From contig NC_021663.1 of the NCBI RefSeq assembly GCF_000418365.1, positions 1,116,001-1,180,000 of the forward strand: a DNA stretch of 64,000 nt, written 5' to 3'. Shown here one piece after another: positions 37,452-46,193 of this stretch. Within the stretch, counting starts at the first letter, position 1. Every line of letters starts with the position of its first letter. A program made the translations under genes and the position numbers. The notes beneath the pieces were generated by a model. The model did no database searches, was not told the origin of the DNA, and saw only the letters and a list, made by a program, of their open reading frames with translations. The stretch is from Corynebacterium terpenotabidum Y-11 (GTDB lineage: Bacteria > Actinomycetota > Actinomycetes > Mycobacteriales > Mycobacteriaceae).

Positions 37452-38726
37452 ATGGAGATCCCGCTGAAAAGTTACTTGACTGAAATCCTGGACCGGGTCC
37501 GTGACAGAGATTCCGGTGCCGTCGCCGACTACATCCCGGAGCTCGCGGCCGCGGACCCGACACCGTTGGCTGTCGCACTGTGCACCTCCGCCGGCCGGGT
37601 CTACAGCGCCGGCGACGATGAGCGGGAGTTCAGCATCCAGTCCATCTCCAAGTCCTTCACCTATGCCATCGCCCTGCAGGAGGTCGGGGTGGAGAAGGTC
37701 CTGGGAACGGTGGGGATGGAACCGTCCGGCGAAGCCTTCAACGAGCTCTCCCTCGAGGGAGGGACGCACCGGCCGGTCAACCCGATGATCAACGCCGGAG
37801 CCATCGCAGTGAACCAGCTGATCAACGGGGAGGATTCGTCCGTGGACGCCCGGGTGACTGTCCTGCTGGACTATTTCTCCCGACTGGCGGGACGCGAGCT
37901 GCACATCGACGAGCGCATCACCGGGTCCGAACTGGCCACCGCGGACCGCAATCTGTCGCTGGCACACATGCTGCGCAGCTACGGCGTGATCGCCGGATCC
38001 GCCGCCGACGCGGTCACCGGGTACGTCCGTCAGTGTTCCGTCCTGGTCACCGTCCGGGATCTCGCGGTGATGGGTGCGACCCTTGCCCTGGGAGGACGCC
38101 AACCGGTCACCGGTGAGCAGGTCCTCGATCCGCGGGTGTGCCGTCAGGTGCAGGCGGTGATGGCCTCGGCGGGAATGTACGACGGGGCGGGCAGGTGGAT
38201 GGCGTCCGTCGGGATCCCGGCGAAGTCGGGAGTGGCCGGCGGTCTGATGGGGACGCTGCCTGGACAACTGGGCCTGGCGACGTTCTCGCCGCGACTGGAT
38301 TCCTCCGGAAACAGTGTGCGGGGTGCGGAGATCTTCCGGATACTGTCCGAGGACATGGGACTGCACCTCATGTCCGCCCTGCCGTCGACGGGATCGGCGG
38401 TGCGCAGTATCCGCACCCGTGGTCCGGTGACGGTGATCAGGTTGCAGGGCGGGCTCGGTTTCACCGGGGCAGAGGACTTCCTCGCCGCAGCGGCGGCTCA
38501 TGAGCTGACGACCGTCCGTGTGGTGGTGGACATGCGGCGGGTCAGTGACATTGACGCCTTCGGCCGAGAGATGGTGCTGGAGGGATTGCGGCGGATCCGG
38601 ACCGACGGGCACCGTATCGCCGTGATCGACCCGGACCATCTGCTCGGTGACCGGAGGTTGGGCGACGGGACGACCGTCGAGGAAACTGATGAGGTGGCCG
38701 TCGAGGTGGCCGATGAGGTGAAGTGA
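37452..38726 (+). CDS. glsA: glutaminase with C-terminal STAS domain
   Basis: 424 aa. Residues 1-305 are a serine-dependent beta-lactamase-like glutaminase: FSIQSISKSFTYAIALQEVG with the Ser-Lys pair, RPVNPMINAGAIAV, YGVIAGSAADAVTGYVRQCS, and SGVAGGLMGTLPGQLGLATFSP. Residues 315-405 form a STAS domain (GPVTVIRLQGGLGFTG, VRVVVDMRRVSDIDAFG, GHRIAVID), which may sense or bind a partner. It hydrolyses glutamine to glutamate and ammonia. The frame extends back to 36978, but that part is antisense to the binding protein; ATG 37452 follows a -10. A terminator hairpin follows. Confidence 0.93.
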   Translation: MEIPLKSYLTEILDRVRDRDSGAVADYIPELAAADPTPLAVALCTSAGRVYSAGDDEREFSIQSISKSFTYAIALQEVGVEKVLGTVGMEPSGEAFNELSLEGGTHRPVNPMINAGAIAVNQLINGEDSSVDARVTVLLDYFSRLAGRELHIDERITGSELATADRNLSLAHMLRSYGVIAGSAADAVTGYVRQCSVLVTVRDLAVMGATLALGGRQPVTGEQVLDPRVCRQVQAVMASAGMYDGAGRWMASVGIPAKSGVAGGLMGTLPGQLGLATFSPRLDSSGNSVRGAEIFRILSEDMGLHLMSALPSTGSAVRSIRTRGPVTVIRLQGGLGFTGAEDFLAAAAAHELTTVRVVVDMRRVSDIDAFGREMVLEGLRRIRTDGHRIAVIDPDHLLGDRRLGDGTTVEETDEVAVEVADEVK

Positions 38727-38740
38727 CCACCGCAGACGCG

Positions 38741-38775
38741 ACGAAGCCCCCGGTCAGTCTGAGCGGGGGCTTCGT
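38741..38775. terminator. terminator hairpin between glsA and tRNA-Leu
   Basis: ACGAAGCCCCC and GGGGGCTTCGT form an 11-bp stem around a 13-nt loop, 15 bp after the glsA stop and 3 bp from the 3-prime end of the convergent tRNA. Probably works for both. Confidence 0.75.
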
Positions 38776-38777
38776 GA

Positions 38778-38864
38778 TGGTCCGGGCGGGGGGACTTGAA
38801 CCCCCACGACCTTACGGTCGCCGCATTTTGAGTGCGGTGCGTCTGCCGATTCCGCCACGCCCGG
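38778..38864 (-). tRNA. tRNA-Leu (anticodon CAA, reads UUG)
   Basis: Class II tRNA on the minus strand. The 7-bp acceptor stem CCGGGCG/CGCCCGG, discriminator A and an encoded CCA (38778-38780) are present. The anticodon arm CCGCA-CTCAAAA-TGCGG gives anticodon CAA. The long variable arm CGACC-GTAA-GGTCG is typical of tRNA-Leu, and the T arm GGGGG-TTCAAGT-CCCCC is regular. Without CCA it spans 38781-38864 (84 nt). Confidence 0.96.
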
Positions 38865-38902
38865 GTGAAACTGTGCCTCCGACAGCGGAAGCACGGTTGA
38901 TC

Positions 38903-39577
38903 CTACTGGACCGTGTCTGACCCACCGTCAAGAACCCCCTGAACCAGTGACCCGTAGTAGGCGATGAAGGTATCCACCCGGTCAGTGGCGAAGAAGTCCT
39001 CGGTGACGAGACGCCGCATCAGCGACAGCCCGGCGAGCATCGACATCGCCGCTTCGGCACGCATTTCCGCGTCGTCCCTGGTGCGTCCACCGCCGTCGAC
39101 GAAGCCGGGGGCATTCTCCTGGATCCTCGTGACCAGCCAGTCCACCACCTGTTCGCGGTAGACGCGGCCGAGCGCCTCGACGATGTGCCGGTTACCGCCG
39201 GAATCCGCGAGCCGGTGCACGATCGAGTTCGGGGACTCCGCGGGGGAGGTTGCCGCAGCCCGGGTCAGGTATTCCCCGAATTCGGCGAACGGTACGTTGG
39301 TGAACTTCTCCGCGATGGCGGAGAAGTCCAGCTGGGACTCGAAGAGGTTCTCCTTCGTCCCGAAGTACTTGATGATCAGCGGGGCACTGACGCCCACTTC
39401 GGCGGCGATCTGCTTGAGGGAGACCTCCGTGTAGGGACGCTCGGAGAATACGCGGCGCGCTGCGAGCAGGATCTCGCGACGGGTGTCCACGGAGCGGCGA
39501 CGCGGCGGCAGCTTGTTCTGGATGCCGACGACATTCACCTGCTTCGGTCCTCCGGCCCTGGAAGTCTGGTCTGTCAT
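38903..39577 (-). CDS. TetR-family transcriptional regulator
   Basis: 224 aa. A 30-residue basic N-terminal extension precedes the helix-turn-helix: RREILLAARRVFSERPYTEVSLKQIAAEVGVSAPLIIKYFGTKENLFESQLDF. The C-terminal domain (HRLADSGGNRHIVEALGRVYREQVVDWL ... AEAAMSMLAGLSLMRRLVTEDFF) resembles the TetR_C_17/18-type ligand domains of actinobacteria. Divergent from polA across about 98 bp containing a palindrome at 39610. Ligand and targets unknown. Confidence 0.87.
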   Translation of the reverse strand: MTDQTSRAGGPKQVNVVGIQNKLPPRRRSVDTRREILLAARRVFSERPYTEVSLKQIAAEVGVSAPLIIKYFGTKENLFESQLDFSAIAEKFTNVPFAEFGEYLTRAAATSPAESPNSIVHRLADSGGNRHIVEALGRVYREQVVDWLVTRIQENAPGFVDGGGRTRDDAEMRAEAAMSMLAGLSLMRRLVTEDFFATDRVDTFIAYYGSLVQGVLDGGSDTVQ

Positions 39578-39584
39578 GGCGACT

Positions 39585-39590
39585 AGGATA
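39585..39590 (-). promoter_or_regulatory. -10 TATCCT of the TetR gene (leaderless)
   Basis: Minus-strand TATCCT ends 7 nt before ATG 39577. Confidence 0.55.
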
Positions 39591-39609
39591 GCCCGCAGCG
39601 CCGCCGACA

Positions 39610-39625
39610 GTGGGTATCAACCCAC
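39610..39625. promoter_or_regulatory. palindrome GTGGGTATCAACCCAC between the TetR gene and polA
   Basis: Perfect 6-4-6 inverted repeat, flanked by CA and AG that extend it with one mismatch. It lies 51 bp upstream of polA and 20 bp beyond the TetR -10, where an autoregulatory TetR operator would be expected. Confidence 0.5.
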
Positions 39626-39675
39626 AGTCCGGTGACTGCCCCTTCACCCGAGATGTCCCAGTGCAGGAAGGTTCC

Positions 39676-42390
39676 ATGAACTCCACGACCGATGCCGGGC
39701 GGCCCACCCTGCTGCTGCTCGACGGCCATTCCCTGGCTTTCCGGGCCTTCTACGCCCTGCCTGCCCAGAATTTCTCGACGACCGGTGGCCAGCACACCAA
39801 TGCGGTCTACGGGTTCCTCGGCATGCTTCTCGGCCTGGTGGAGAATGAACACCCCACCCATGTCGCCGCGGCCTTCGATCTGCCCGGACCGACATTCCGG
39901 GAGGAATCCTTCCCCGCGTACAAGGCGCAGCGTCCCGCCACTCCACCGGAATTCCACGGGCAGGTCGAACTGATCCGGGAGACACTGCAGTCCCTCGGTG
40001 TCACCACCTTGTCGAAGGAGTCCTTCGAGGCCGATGACATCATCGCCACGCTGGCGACGCGGGGGGCCGCGGCCGGGATGCGTGTCCTGATCTGCACCGG
40101 GGACCGGGACAGTTTCCAGCTTGTCAGCGAGGACGTCACCGTCCTGTACACCCTCAAGGGCGTCTCCGAACTCGACCGGTTCACCCCGGCCCGGGTGGAG
40201 GAGAAGTACGGCGTCACCCCGGCGCAGTACCCTGATCTCGCAGCGCTGCGGGGTGACACCTCCGACAACATGCCCGGGGTGCCCGGGGTGGGGCCGAAGA
40301 CCGCGCAGAAGTGGATCACCGGGTACGGCAGTCTGTCCGGCGTGATTGACCACATGGACGACATCGGTGGGAAGGTCGGTCAGAATCTCCGCGAACATCT
40401 CGATGATGTTCTGCTGGCCCGGAACATCACCGAGATGGTCTGCGATGTGGATCTCGGCGAGGCAGGCGCCCTGGACGCGCTCACCCCCGGGGAGCCGGAA
40501 CCGCAGGCCGCACTCGACATGTTCGAGAACCTGCAGTTCGGTACCACGCTGCGTAACAGGGCGTTCCGTACCTTCGGGGTCGAGTTCGAGGACGGGGAGA
40601 CCGCCGCGCTCACCCTCGACGCACCGAAGGTCGGCAAGTTGGCGTCCTGGCTGAACACCCACGCCGGGTGGAAGGGCAACCGCCCTGCTGGAGATGCCGC
40701 CGTCAACCGGCCCCTGGCTCTGTCGGTCACCGGCGTGGGCGTGCCGTTCGGCGGGCGGGCTGACCGGCTCACCCTCCTCGACCCGGTAGCGGCCGAGGAC
40801 AGAGACGGCACGAACGGCGCAACGCTCCACGCCGTCGACATCGACCTCACCGACCAGGATCCTGCCGATGAGAGGACGCTGGCCACCTGGCTTGCCGATC
40901 CGGCAGCGCCGGTCTGGGTGCATGATGCGAAAGCGGAATGGCACAAGCTCAACGGTTCCGGCCTCACCCTCGCCGGGGTGGAGCATGATACGGCGCTGGC
41001 GGCCTACCTGCTGCGTCCGGACCTGCGCACCGGGGATCTCGCCGACGTCGTCCAGCGTCATGTCGGCCACGAACTCGCCGCCGACGCCCCCGGTCCGGTG
41101 CGTGCCCAGGCGGTCGCTGAACTGGTCGCCGCCCTGACCCCCGAGATCGCGGAGATCGGGGCGATGGAGCTCTATCTTGACCTGGAGGTGCCCCTGTCCA
41201 CGGTGCTGGCCCGGATGGAGGCCACCGGCATCTCAGTGGATGCCGCGGCTCTCACCGAGCTCGCTGACGACTACGAAGGCAGGATCGCCACCGAGGTCGC
41301 CGCGGCACGGGACATCGCCGGCGATCCGACGCTCAACCTGTCCAGTCCGAAGCAGCTGCAGAAGGTGCTCTTCGAGGATCTCGGACTGCCGACGACGAAG
41401 AAGACGAAGACCGGGTACTCGACCGCGGCCGGGGAACTGGAAAAGCTTGCGGCATCCCACCCCCACCCGTTCCTCGGGCATCTCATGGCCCACCGTGAGT
41501 ACCAGAAGATGAAGTCCACCATCGACGGGCTGGTGGAGGCGGTCGCCGATGACGGACGCATCCACACCACCTTCAACCAGCGCGGAGCGGCGACCGGTCG
41601 ACTCTCGTCCTCCGATCCGAATCTGCAGAACATCCCGGTGCGCACCGACGCCGGCCGCCACATCCGCGGAGCCTTCCGCGTCGGCACAGGCTACGCGACC
41701 TTGCTCACCGCCGACTACTCGCAGATCGAGATGCGGGTCATGGCGCACCTGTCCCAGGACCCCGGGCTCATCGAGGCCTATCGGGAGGGCGAGGACCTGC
41801 ACAACTATGTCGGATCAAAGGTCTTCGACGTCCCTGTCGAGCACGTCACCCCGGAGCTGCGTCGCCGAGTCAAGGCGATGAGTTACGGCCTGGTCTACGG
41901 GTTGAGCGCCTTCGGCCTGTCGCAGCAGCTCAATATCGCGCCGGGTGAGGCGAAGCAGATCATGGAAACCTACTTCGAGCGCTTCGGCGGAGTGAAGCGC
42001 TACCTTGACGAGGTGGTGGAGAAGGCCCGCGGGACCGGATACACCGAGACCCTCTACGGGAGGCGTCGTTACCTGCCGGAGCTGAACTCCAGTAACCGGG
42101 TCGCCGCGGAGGCCGCTGGCCGCGCCGCACTCAACGCCCCGATTCAGGGCACTGCGGCGGACATCATCAAGCGGGCGATGCTCCGGGTCGACCGGGAGTT
42201 CACCCGCCGGGACCTGGAATCCCGGGTCCTGCTCCAGGTCCACGACGAACTCGTCGTGGAGGTCGTCGACGGGGAACTCGAGATGGTCACGCAGATCCTC
42301 CGCGAGCAGATGGACGCCGCCGCGGATCTCCGCGTCCCACTCGACGTGTCCACCGGTGTCGGGCAGGACTGGGACACGGCCGGTCACTGA
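39676..42390 (+). CDS. polA: DNA polymerase I
   Basis: 904 aa. N-terminal 5-prime nuclease (LLLLDGHSLAFRAFYALP, EADDIIATLA, ALRGDTSDNMPGVPGVGPKTA), a middle 3-5 exonuclease-like domain and a C-terminal family A polymerase (LTADYSQIEMRVMAHLS, RRRVKAMSYGLVYGLSAFGLSQQL, LLQVHDELVVEV). The exonuclease site looks degenerate: the ExoI strand reads LHAVDIDLTDQ without the D-x-E pair, as in mycobacterial PolA, so proofreading is probably absent. AGGAAGG 5 nt before ATG 39676 sets the start. Used in Okazaki-fragment processing and excision repair. Confidence 0.97.
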   Translation: MNSTTDAGRPTLLLLDGHSLAFRAFYALPAQNFSTTGGQHTNAVYGFLGMLLGLVENEHPTHVAAAFDLPGPTFREESFPAYKAQRPATPPEFHGQVELIRETLQSLGVTTLSKESFEADDIIATLATRGAAAGMRVLICTGDRDSFQLVSEDVTVLYTLKGVSELDRFTPARVEEKYGVTPAQYPDLAALRGDTSDNMPGVPGVGPKTAQKWITGYGSLSGVIDHMDDIGGKVGQNLREHLDDVLLARNITEMVCDVDLGEAGALDALTPGEPEPQAALDMFENLQFGTTLRNRAFRTFGVEFEDGETAALTLDAPKVGKLASWLNTHAGWKGNRPAGDAAVNRPLALSVTGVGVPFGGRADRLTLLDPVAAEDRDGTNGATLHAVDIDLTDQDPADERTLATWLADPAAPVWVHDAKAEWHKLNGSGLTLAGVEHDTALAAYLLRPDLRTGDLADVVQRHVGHELAADAPGPVRAQAVAELVAALTPEIAEIGAMELYLDLEVPLSTVLARMEATGISVDAAALTELADDYEGRIATEVAAARDIAGDPTLNLSSPKQLQKVLFEDLGLPTTKKTKTGYSTAAGELEKLAASHPHPFLGHLMAHREYQKMKSTIDGLVEAVADDGRIHTTFNQRGAATGRLSSSDPNLQNIPVRTDAGRHIRGAFRVGTGYATLLTADYSQIEMRVMAHLSQDPGLIEAYREGEDLHNYVGSKVFDVPVEHVTPELRRRVKAMSYGLVYGLSAFGLSQQLNIAPGEAKQIMETYFERFGGVKRYLDEVVEKARGTGYTETLYGRRRYLPELNSSNRVAAEAAGRAALNAPIQGTAADIIKRAMLRVDREFTRRDLESRVLLQVHDELVVEVVDGELEMVTQILREQMDAAADLRVPLDVSTGVGQDWDTAGH

Positions 42391-42409
42391 CCGCCGGTCG
42401 GGGCGGCGC

Positions 42410-42415
42410 TAGCAT
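42410..42415 (+). promoter_or_regulatory. -10 TAGCAT of the dehydrogenase gene (leaderless)
   Basis: TAGCAT ends 7 nt before ATG 42423. The in-frame ATG at 42414 lies within the hexamer and is less likely to be used. Confidence 0.5.
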
Positions 42416-42422
42416 GGCCCCT

Positions 42423-43526
42423 ATGACTTTTCCGGGCCAGGGGCAGAACACCCAGGGGCAGAACACGCAGGACCTGAGAACCCGTGTCGAACTCGGTTAC
42501 TGGGACGGGGAGGGGATCGGCCCGGAGATCACGCCACCGACCCGCCGGGCGGTAGACCTCGCCCTGGCCGCCCACGGTGTGACCGTCGACTGGACACCGC
42601 TGCTGCTCGGCGAGGAGGCCTTCGTCACGACCGGGCAGGTCGTTCCGACGGAGACCTCAGCCCTGGTCAACGGTCTTGACGGGTGGGTGCTGGGGCCACA
42701 CGACAATGTCTCCTATCCGGCGGAGGCGCGTGGGCAGCGCAATCCCTCGGCGGCCCTGCGGCTGGCGGCGGACCTGTGGGCGAATATCCGGCCGGTACGT
42801 GCTCTACCGGGCTCACTCACCCCCGACCTGGATGTGGTCGTGGTGCGCGAGAACACCGAAGGGATGTACGCAGACCGGAACATGGCGGTGGGCTCGGGTG
42901 ATCTGCGCGTCACCCCGGACCTGGCGCTGGCGGTCGGGGTGTTCACCCGGGAGAAGATCGCCCGGATCACGGAGTACGCCGCGGCGGTCGCGCTGGATCG
43001 CGGCGGGGTGTTGACCGTGGCGCACAAGTCCAATGTGCTCACCCAGACCTCGGGGATGTACCTGGAGGAGGCTGAACGGGTCGCGGCGTCCACCGGGGTG
43101 ACTCTGGTGCCGGTGCACATCGACGCGCTGTGTGCCGACCTGGTGACCCGGCCGGGCCGGCACCGAACCATTGTCGCGGAGAACATGTTCGGCGATATCC
43201 TCTCGGATCTCACGGCAGCCCTCGGCGGATCACTGGGGACCGCGGGAAGCATCAACGCCGGGGATCGTCAGGTCATGGCGCAGGCCGCACACGGTTCGGC
43301 CCCGGATATCGCGGGATACGGGGTGGCGAATCCAGCCGGACTGATGCTTTCGGCCGCGCAACTGCTGCATCATCTGGGATTCGGTGCGGCGGGTGACGCC
43401 CTCGCTGCGGCGGTGCGTGGGGCACTGGTGCGTCGGCCGACCGGTGATGTGGCTGGCGTGACGCAGGGGGCTACCACCGCAGAGTTCTCTCAGGTGGTGT
43501 TTGCACTGCTAGATGACCCGGTGTAG
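42423..43526 (+). CDS. isocitrate/isopropylmalate-type dehydrogenase
   Basis: 367 aa decarboxylating beta-hydroxyacid dehydrogenase (PF00180): GYWDGEGIGPEITPPTRRAVD, VVVRENTEGMYADRN for substrate binding, VAHKSNVLTQTSGMYLEEAE, ENMFGDILSDLTAALGGSLGTAGSIN and HGSAPDIAGYGVANPAG for the cofactor site. LWANIRPVRALPG also fits. It could be an NAD-isocitrate, isopropylmalate, homoisocitrate or tartrate dehydrogenase; leu genes are not adjacent, so I do not call it leuB. The N-terminus has a duplicated GQNTQ from a 15-bp tandem repeat (about 42434-42467). Confidence 0.88.
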   Translation: MTFPGQGQNTQGQNTQDLRTRVELGYWDGEGIGPEITPPTRRAVDLALAAHGVTVDWTPLLLGEEAFVTTGQVVPTETSALVNGLDGWVLGPHDNVSYPAEARGQRNPSAALRLAADLWANIRPVRALPGSLTPDLDVVVVRENTEGMYADRNMAVGSGDLRVTPDLALAVGVFTREKIARITEYAAAVALDRGGVLTVAHKSNVLTQTSGMYLEEAERVAASTGVTLVPVHIDALCADLVTRPGRHRTIVAENMFGDILSDLTAALGGSLGTAGSINAGDRQVMAQAAHGSAPDIAGYGVANPAGLMLSAAQLLHHLGFGAAGDALAAAVRGALVRRPTGDVAGVTQGATTAEFSQVVFALLDDPV

Positions 43527-43675
43527 GGTGTTGACCGTTACGCGCCTTTTCCTGGCGCGAAGCCACGTCGGGGAAGTCGTGACGCCCATGCGGATAGGGT
43601 CCGTGTGGCAGGTGCGGTGGACCCGGCGTTGTCCTGTCCACAACGATAACTATCCGTTTCGGAGCACCTTCACCT
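43527..43675 (+). promoter_or_regulatory. rpsA upstream region (149 bp, promoter and leader)
   Basis: No gene. A 6-bp hairpin, CGCGCC (43542-43547) with GGCGCG (43555-43560), follows the dehydrogenase stop. AT-rich CGATAACTATCCG near 43643-43655 is the best -10 candidate for rpsA. GGAG at 43661-43664 is the ribosome binding site, 11 nt before the ATG, so rpsA has a leader unlike most genes here. Confidence 0.45.
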
Positions 43676-45139
43676 ATGCCCACCAACAACGTTCCTCAGG
43701 TTGCCATCAACGACATCGGCACCGCTGAGGATTTCCTCGCCGCCATCGATTCGACCATCAAGTACTTCAACGACGGTGACATCGTCGAGGGTACCGTCGT
43801 CAAGGTCGATCACGACGAGGTCCTCCTGGACATCGGCTACAAGACGGAGGGTGTTATCCCCTCCCGTGAGCTGTCCATCAAGCACGACGTCGACCCGGGC
43901 GAGGTCGTCGAGATCGGCGATGAGGTCGACGCTCTGGTCCTCACCAAGGAGGACAAGGACGGTCGCCTGATCCTCTCCAAGAAGCGTGCCCAGTACGAGC
44001 GCGCCTGGGGCACCATCGAGGAGCTCAAGGAGAAGGACGAGCCGGTCACCGGTACCGTCATCGAGGTCGTCAAGGGCGGCCTCATCCTCGACATCGGGCT
44101 GCGCGGCTTCCTGCCTGCCTCCCTCGTCGAGATGCGTCGTGTCCGGGATCTCCAGCCGTACATTGGCCAGGAGATCGAGGCCAAGATCATCGAGCTGGAC
44201 AAGCAGCGCAACAACGTTGTCCTGTCCCGTCGTGCCTGGCTCGAGCAGACCCAGTCCGAGGTCCGCTCCGAGTTCCTGCACCAGCTGCAGAAGGGCCAGG
44301 TCCGCAAGGGTGTCGTGTCCTCCATCGTCAACTTCGGCGCCTTCGTCGATCTCGGCGGTGTCGACGGCCTGGTGCACGTCTCCGAGCTGTCCTGGAAGCA
44401 CATCGACCACCCGTCTGAGGTTGTTGCCGTGGGCGACGAGGTCACCGTCGAGGTGCTCGACGTCGACCTGGACCGCGAGCGCGTGTCCCTGTCGCTGAAG
44501 GCCACCCAGGAGGATCCGTGGCGCGTCTTCGCCCGGACCCACGCCATCGGTCAGATCGTCCCGGGCAAGGTCACCAAGCTCGTTCCGTTCGGTGCGTTCG
44601 TTCGCGTCGAAGAGGGCATCGAGGGCCTGGTCCACATCTCCGAGCTGGCCGAGCGCCACATCGACGTCCCGGACCAGATCGTCACCGTCGGCCAGGACCT
44701 CATGGTCAAGGTCATCGACATCGACCTGGAGCGTCGCCGGATCTCCCTGTCCCTCAAGCAGGCTGACGAGGACTTCGCCGAGGAGTTCGACCCGTCCAAG
44801 TACGGTATGGCTGACTCCTACGACGAGCAGGGCAACTACATCTTCCCGGAGGGCTTCGACGCGGAGACCAACGAGTGGATGGAGGGCTTCGACGCCCAGC
44901 GCGAGGCCTGGGAGGACCGTTACGCCGAGTCCGAGCGTCGTCACAAGATGCACGCCGCCCAGATCGAGCGTCACCGCGCCCAGGCTGCCGAGGCTGCCGA
45001 GGCCGGGGACTCCGGTTACTCCTCCTCCAGCTCTGACGCTGACGAGGCAGTGTCCGCCGACGAGGCTGAGACCGACGCTGGCTCGCTGGCGTCCGACGCC
45101 CAGCTCGCCGCTCTGCGTGAGAAGCTGGCCGGCAACTGA
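43676..45139 (+). CDS. rpsA: 30S ribosomal protein S1
   Basis: 487 aa with four S1 (OB-fold) RNA-binding domains at about residues 34-105, 121-187, 206-276 and 291-361: GDIVEGTVVKVDHDEVLLDIGYKTEGVIP, EPVTGTVIEVVKGGLILDIGLRGFLP, GQVRKGVVSSIVNFGAFVDLGGVDGLVHVSEL and GQIVPGKVTKLVPFGAFVRVEEGIEGLVHISEL. This is the shorter actinobacterial S1 (E. coli has six domains). The C-terminal 110 residues are acidic and low in complexity (SGYSSSSSDADEAVSADEAE). Codon bias is strong, as expected for high expression. Confidence 0.98.
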   Translation: MPTNNVPQVAINDIGTAEDFLAAIDSTIKYFNDGDIVEGTVVKVDHDEVLLDIGYKTEGVIPSRELSIKHDVDPGEVVEIGDEVDALVLTKEDKDGRLILSKKRAQYERAWGTIEELKEKDEPVTGTVIEVVKGGLILDIGLRGFLPASLVEMRRVRDLQPYIGQEIEAKIIELDKQRNNVVLSRRAWLEQTQSEVRSEFLHQLQKGQVRKGVVSSIVNFGAFVDLGGVDGLVHVSELSWKHIDHPSEVVAVGDEVTVEVLDVDLDRERVSLSLKATQEDPWRVFARTHAIGQIVPGKVTKLVPFGAFVRVEEGIEGLVHISELAERHIDVPDQIVTVGQDLMVKVIDIDLERRRISLSLKQADEDFAEEFDPSKYGMADSYDEQGNYIFPEGFDAETNEWMEGFDAQREAWEDRYAESERRHKMHAAQIERHRAQAAEAAEAGDSGYSSSSSDADEAVSADEAETDAGSLASDAQLAALREKLAGN

Positions 45140-45193
45140 TCACCTGCTCCGTTGAGCAGCTGACCGGCTCGCTGCGGCGGTAGGCCGCACCGG

Positions 45194-45223
45194 AACGCCC
45201 CGTGGATCATTCCACGGGGCGTT
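45194..45223. terminator. rpsA terminator hairpin
   Basis: AACGCCCCGTGGA and TCCACGGGGCGTT form a perfect 13-bp stem with a TCAT loop, 54 bp after the rpsA stop and 15 bp from the convergent SDR gene. A short, imperfect T stretch follows. Confidence 0.8.
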
Positions 45224-45238
45224 CGTCATGTCCGCAGG

Positions 45239-46042
45239 TCACCCGGTGAGCTTCGCCATCAATGCGGCCATCGCGGATGCTGCGGCCACCGGCATGATCC
45301 GGGACAGTAGGTCCATCACCCGGGCGTCCTTCCCGATGATGACGCGGGGCTTTCCGGTCTCGATCGCCCGCACGATCTTCGCTGCCGCGTCCTGCGGAGC
45401 GGTGAGGAACTTCGATGCCTTCGCCCGGGCCTCCGGATCATCGGCACCGGCGACCTCGACCCCGGAGTTCGTCGTGATGTCCGTGTCCACCCCACCGGGG
45501 AATACGACGGAGACCGAGACCTTCGTCTTCCGCAGTTCGGCACGCAGGCCCTCGGTGAACAGCTTCACCGCTGCCTTGGATGCCCCGTAGGCACTCTGGC
45601 CCGGCACTGGGACGAGCGCCCCCATGCTGGAGACATTGACCACGGCAGCTTCAGGCCGGGTGAGCATCCCAGGCAGGAAGGTGGTCACGGTGTTCACCGT
45701 CCCCCAGAAGTTCACGTTGATCACCCGCTCCATGGTCGACCGGTCGAGATCGTTGATGTCGACGAAGTCCTGGACGATACCGGCGACATTGACCAGGGCG
45801 TCCACCGGGCCGATGTCGGGGCTGTCACCGACGGCGAGGGCGGCGACGGCGTCCCGGTCGGCGATATTCACCTGGTGGGGGAACAGCCGACCGTCCGCAG
45901 TGGCCGGGTCGGTGGCTAGAGCGTCGGTGTTGAGGTCGAGGGCGTGGACGGTGGCACCGTGGTCGAGCAGTTGGCGGACGACCTCTCGCCCGATTCCTGC
46001 CCCGCCTCCGGTGACGATGACGGTCTTTCCGTGGAGGTTCAT
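45239..46042 (-). CDS. short-chain dehydrogenase/reductase
   Basis: 267 aa classical SDR. TVIVTGGGAGIGREVVRQL is the NAD(P) loop, ALVNVAGI replaces NNAG, and the catalytic set is S-Y-K in VNVSSMGALVPVPGQSAYGASKAAV. The C-terminal region (RVIIGKDARVMDLLSRIMP) is hydrophobic, common in SDRs acting on lipophilic substrates. The start at 46042 is chosen because MNLHGKTVIVTGG opens the fold; the frame continues to 46267 without support. Divergent from ptsG. Substrate unknown. Confidence 0.88.
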   Translation of the reverse strand: MNLHGKTVIVTGGGAGIGREVVRQLLDHGATVHALDLNTDALATDPATADGRLFPHQVNIADRDAVAALAVGDSPDIGPVDALVNVAGIVQDFVDINDLDRSTMERVINVNFWGTVNTVTTFLPGMLTRPEAAVVNVSSMGALVPVPGQSAYGASKAAVKLFTEGLRAELRKTKVSVSVVFPGGVDTDITTNSGVEVAGADDPEARAKASKFLTAPQDAAAKIVRAIETGKPRVIIGKDARVMDLLSRIMPVAAASAMAALMAKLTG

Positions 46043-46114
46043 GCCTCCATCGTGGCAGGACCCGGATGCCGGAGTGACGAGCGGAACGGGTTGGGGGGTG
46101 GTGTGCGGGGGTGA

Positions 46115-46141
46115 TTGCCGGTGTGGGAAAGGGCATAGGGT
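46115..46141 (+). promoter_or_regulatory. candidate ptsG promoter
   Basis: TTGCCG (46115-46120) and TAGGGT (46136-46141) with a 15-bp spacer, 52 bp before the ptsG start. The spacer is short and the assignment tentative; the 151-bp region holds no gene. Confidence 0.35.
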
Positions 46142-46193
46142 GGGCTGGAAAGTACCCCTTACCTGTTCCACCTCGCGAAAGGCCAGGAGAACC

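Noticed and set aside
42423..43526. leuB
   Set aside because: Family fits, but there are no leu neighbours and the sequence equally fits isocitrate or tartrate dehydrogenases.
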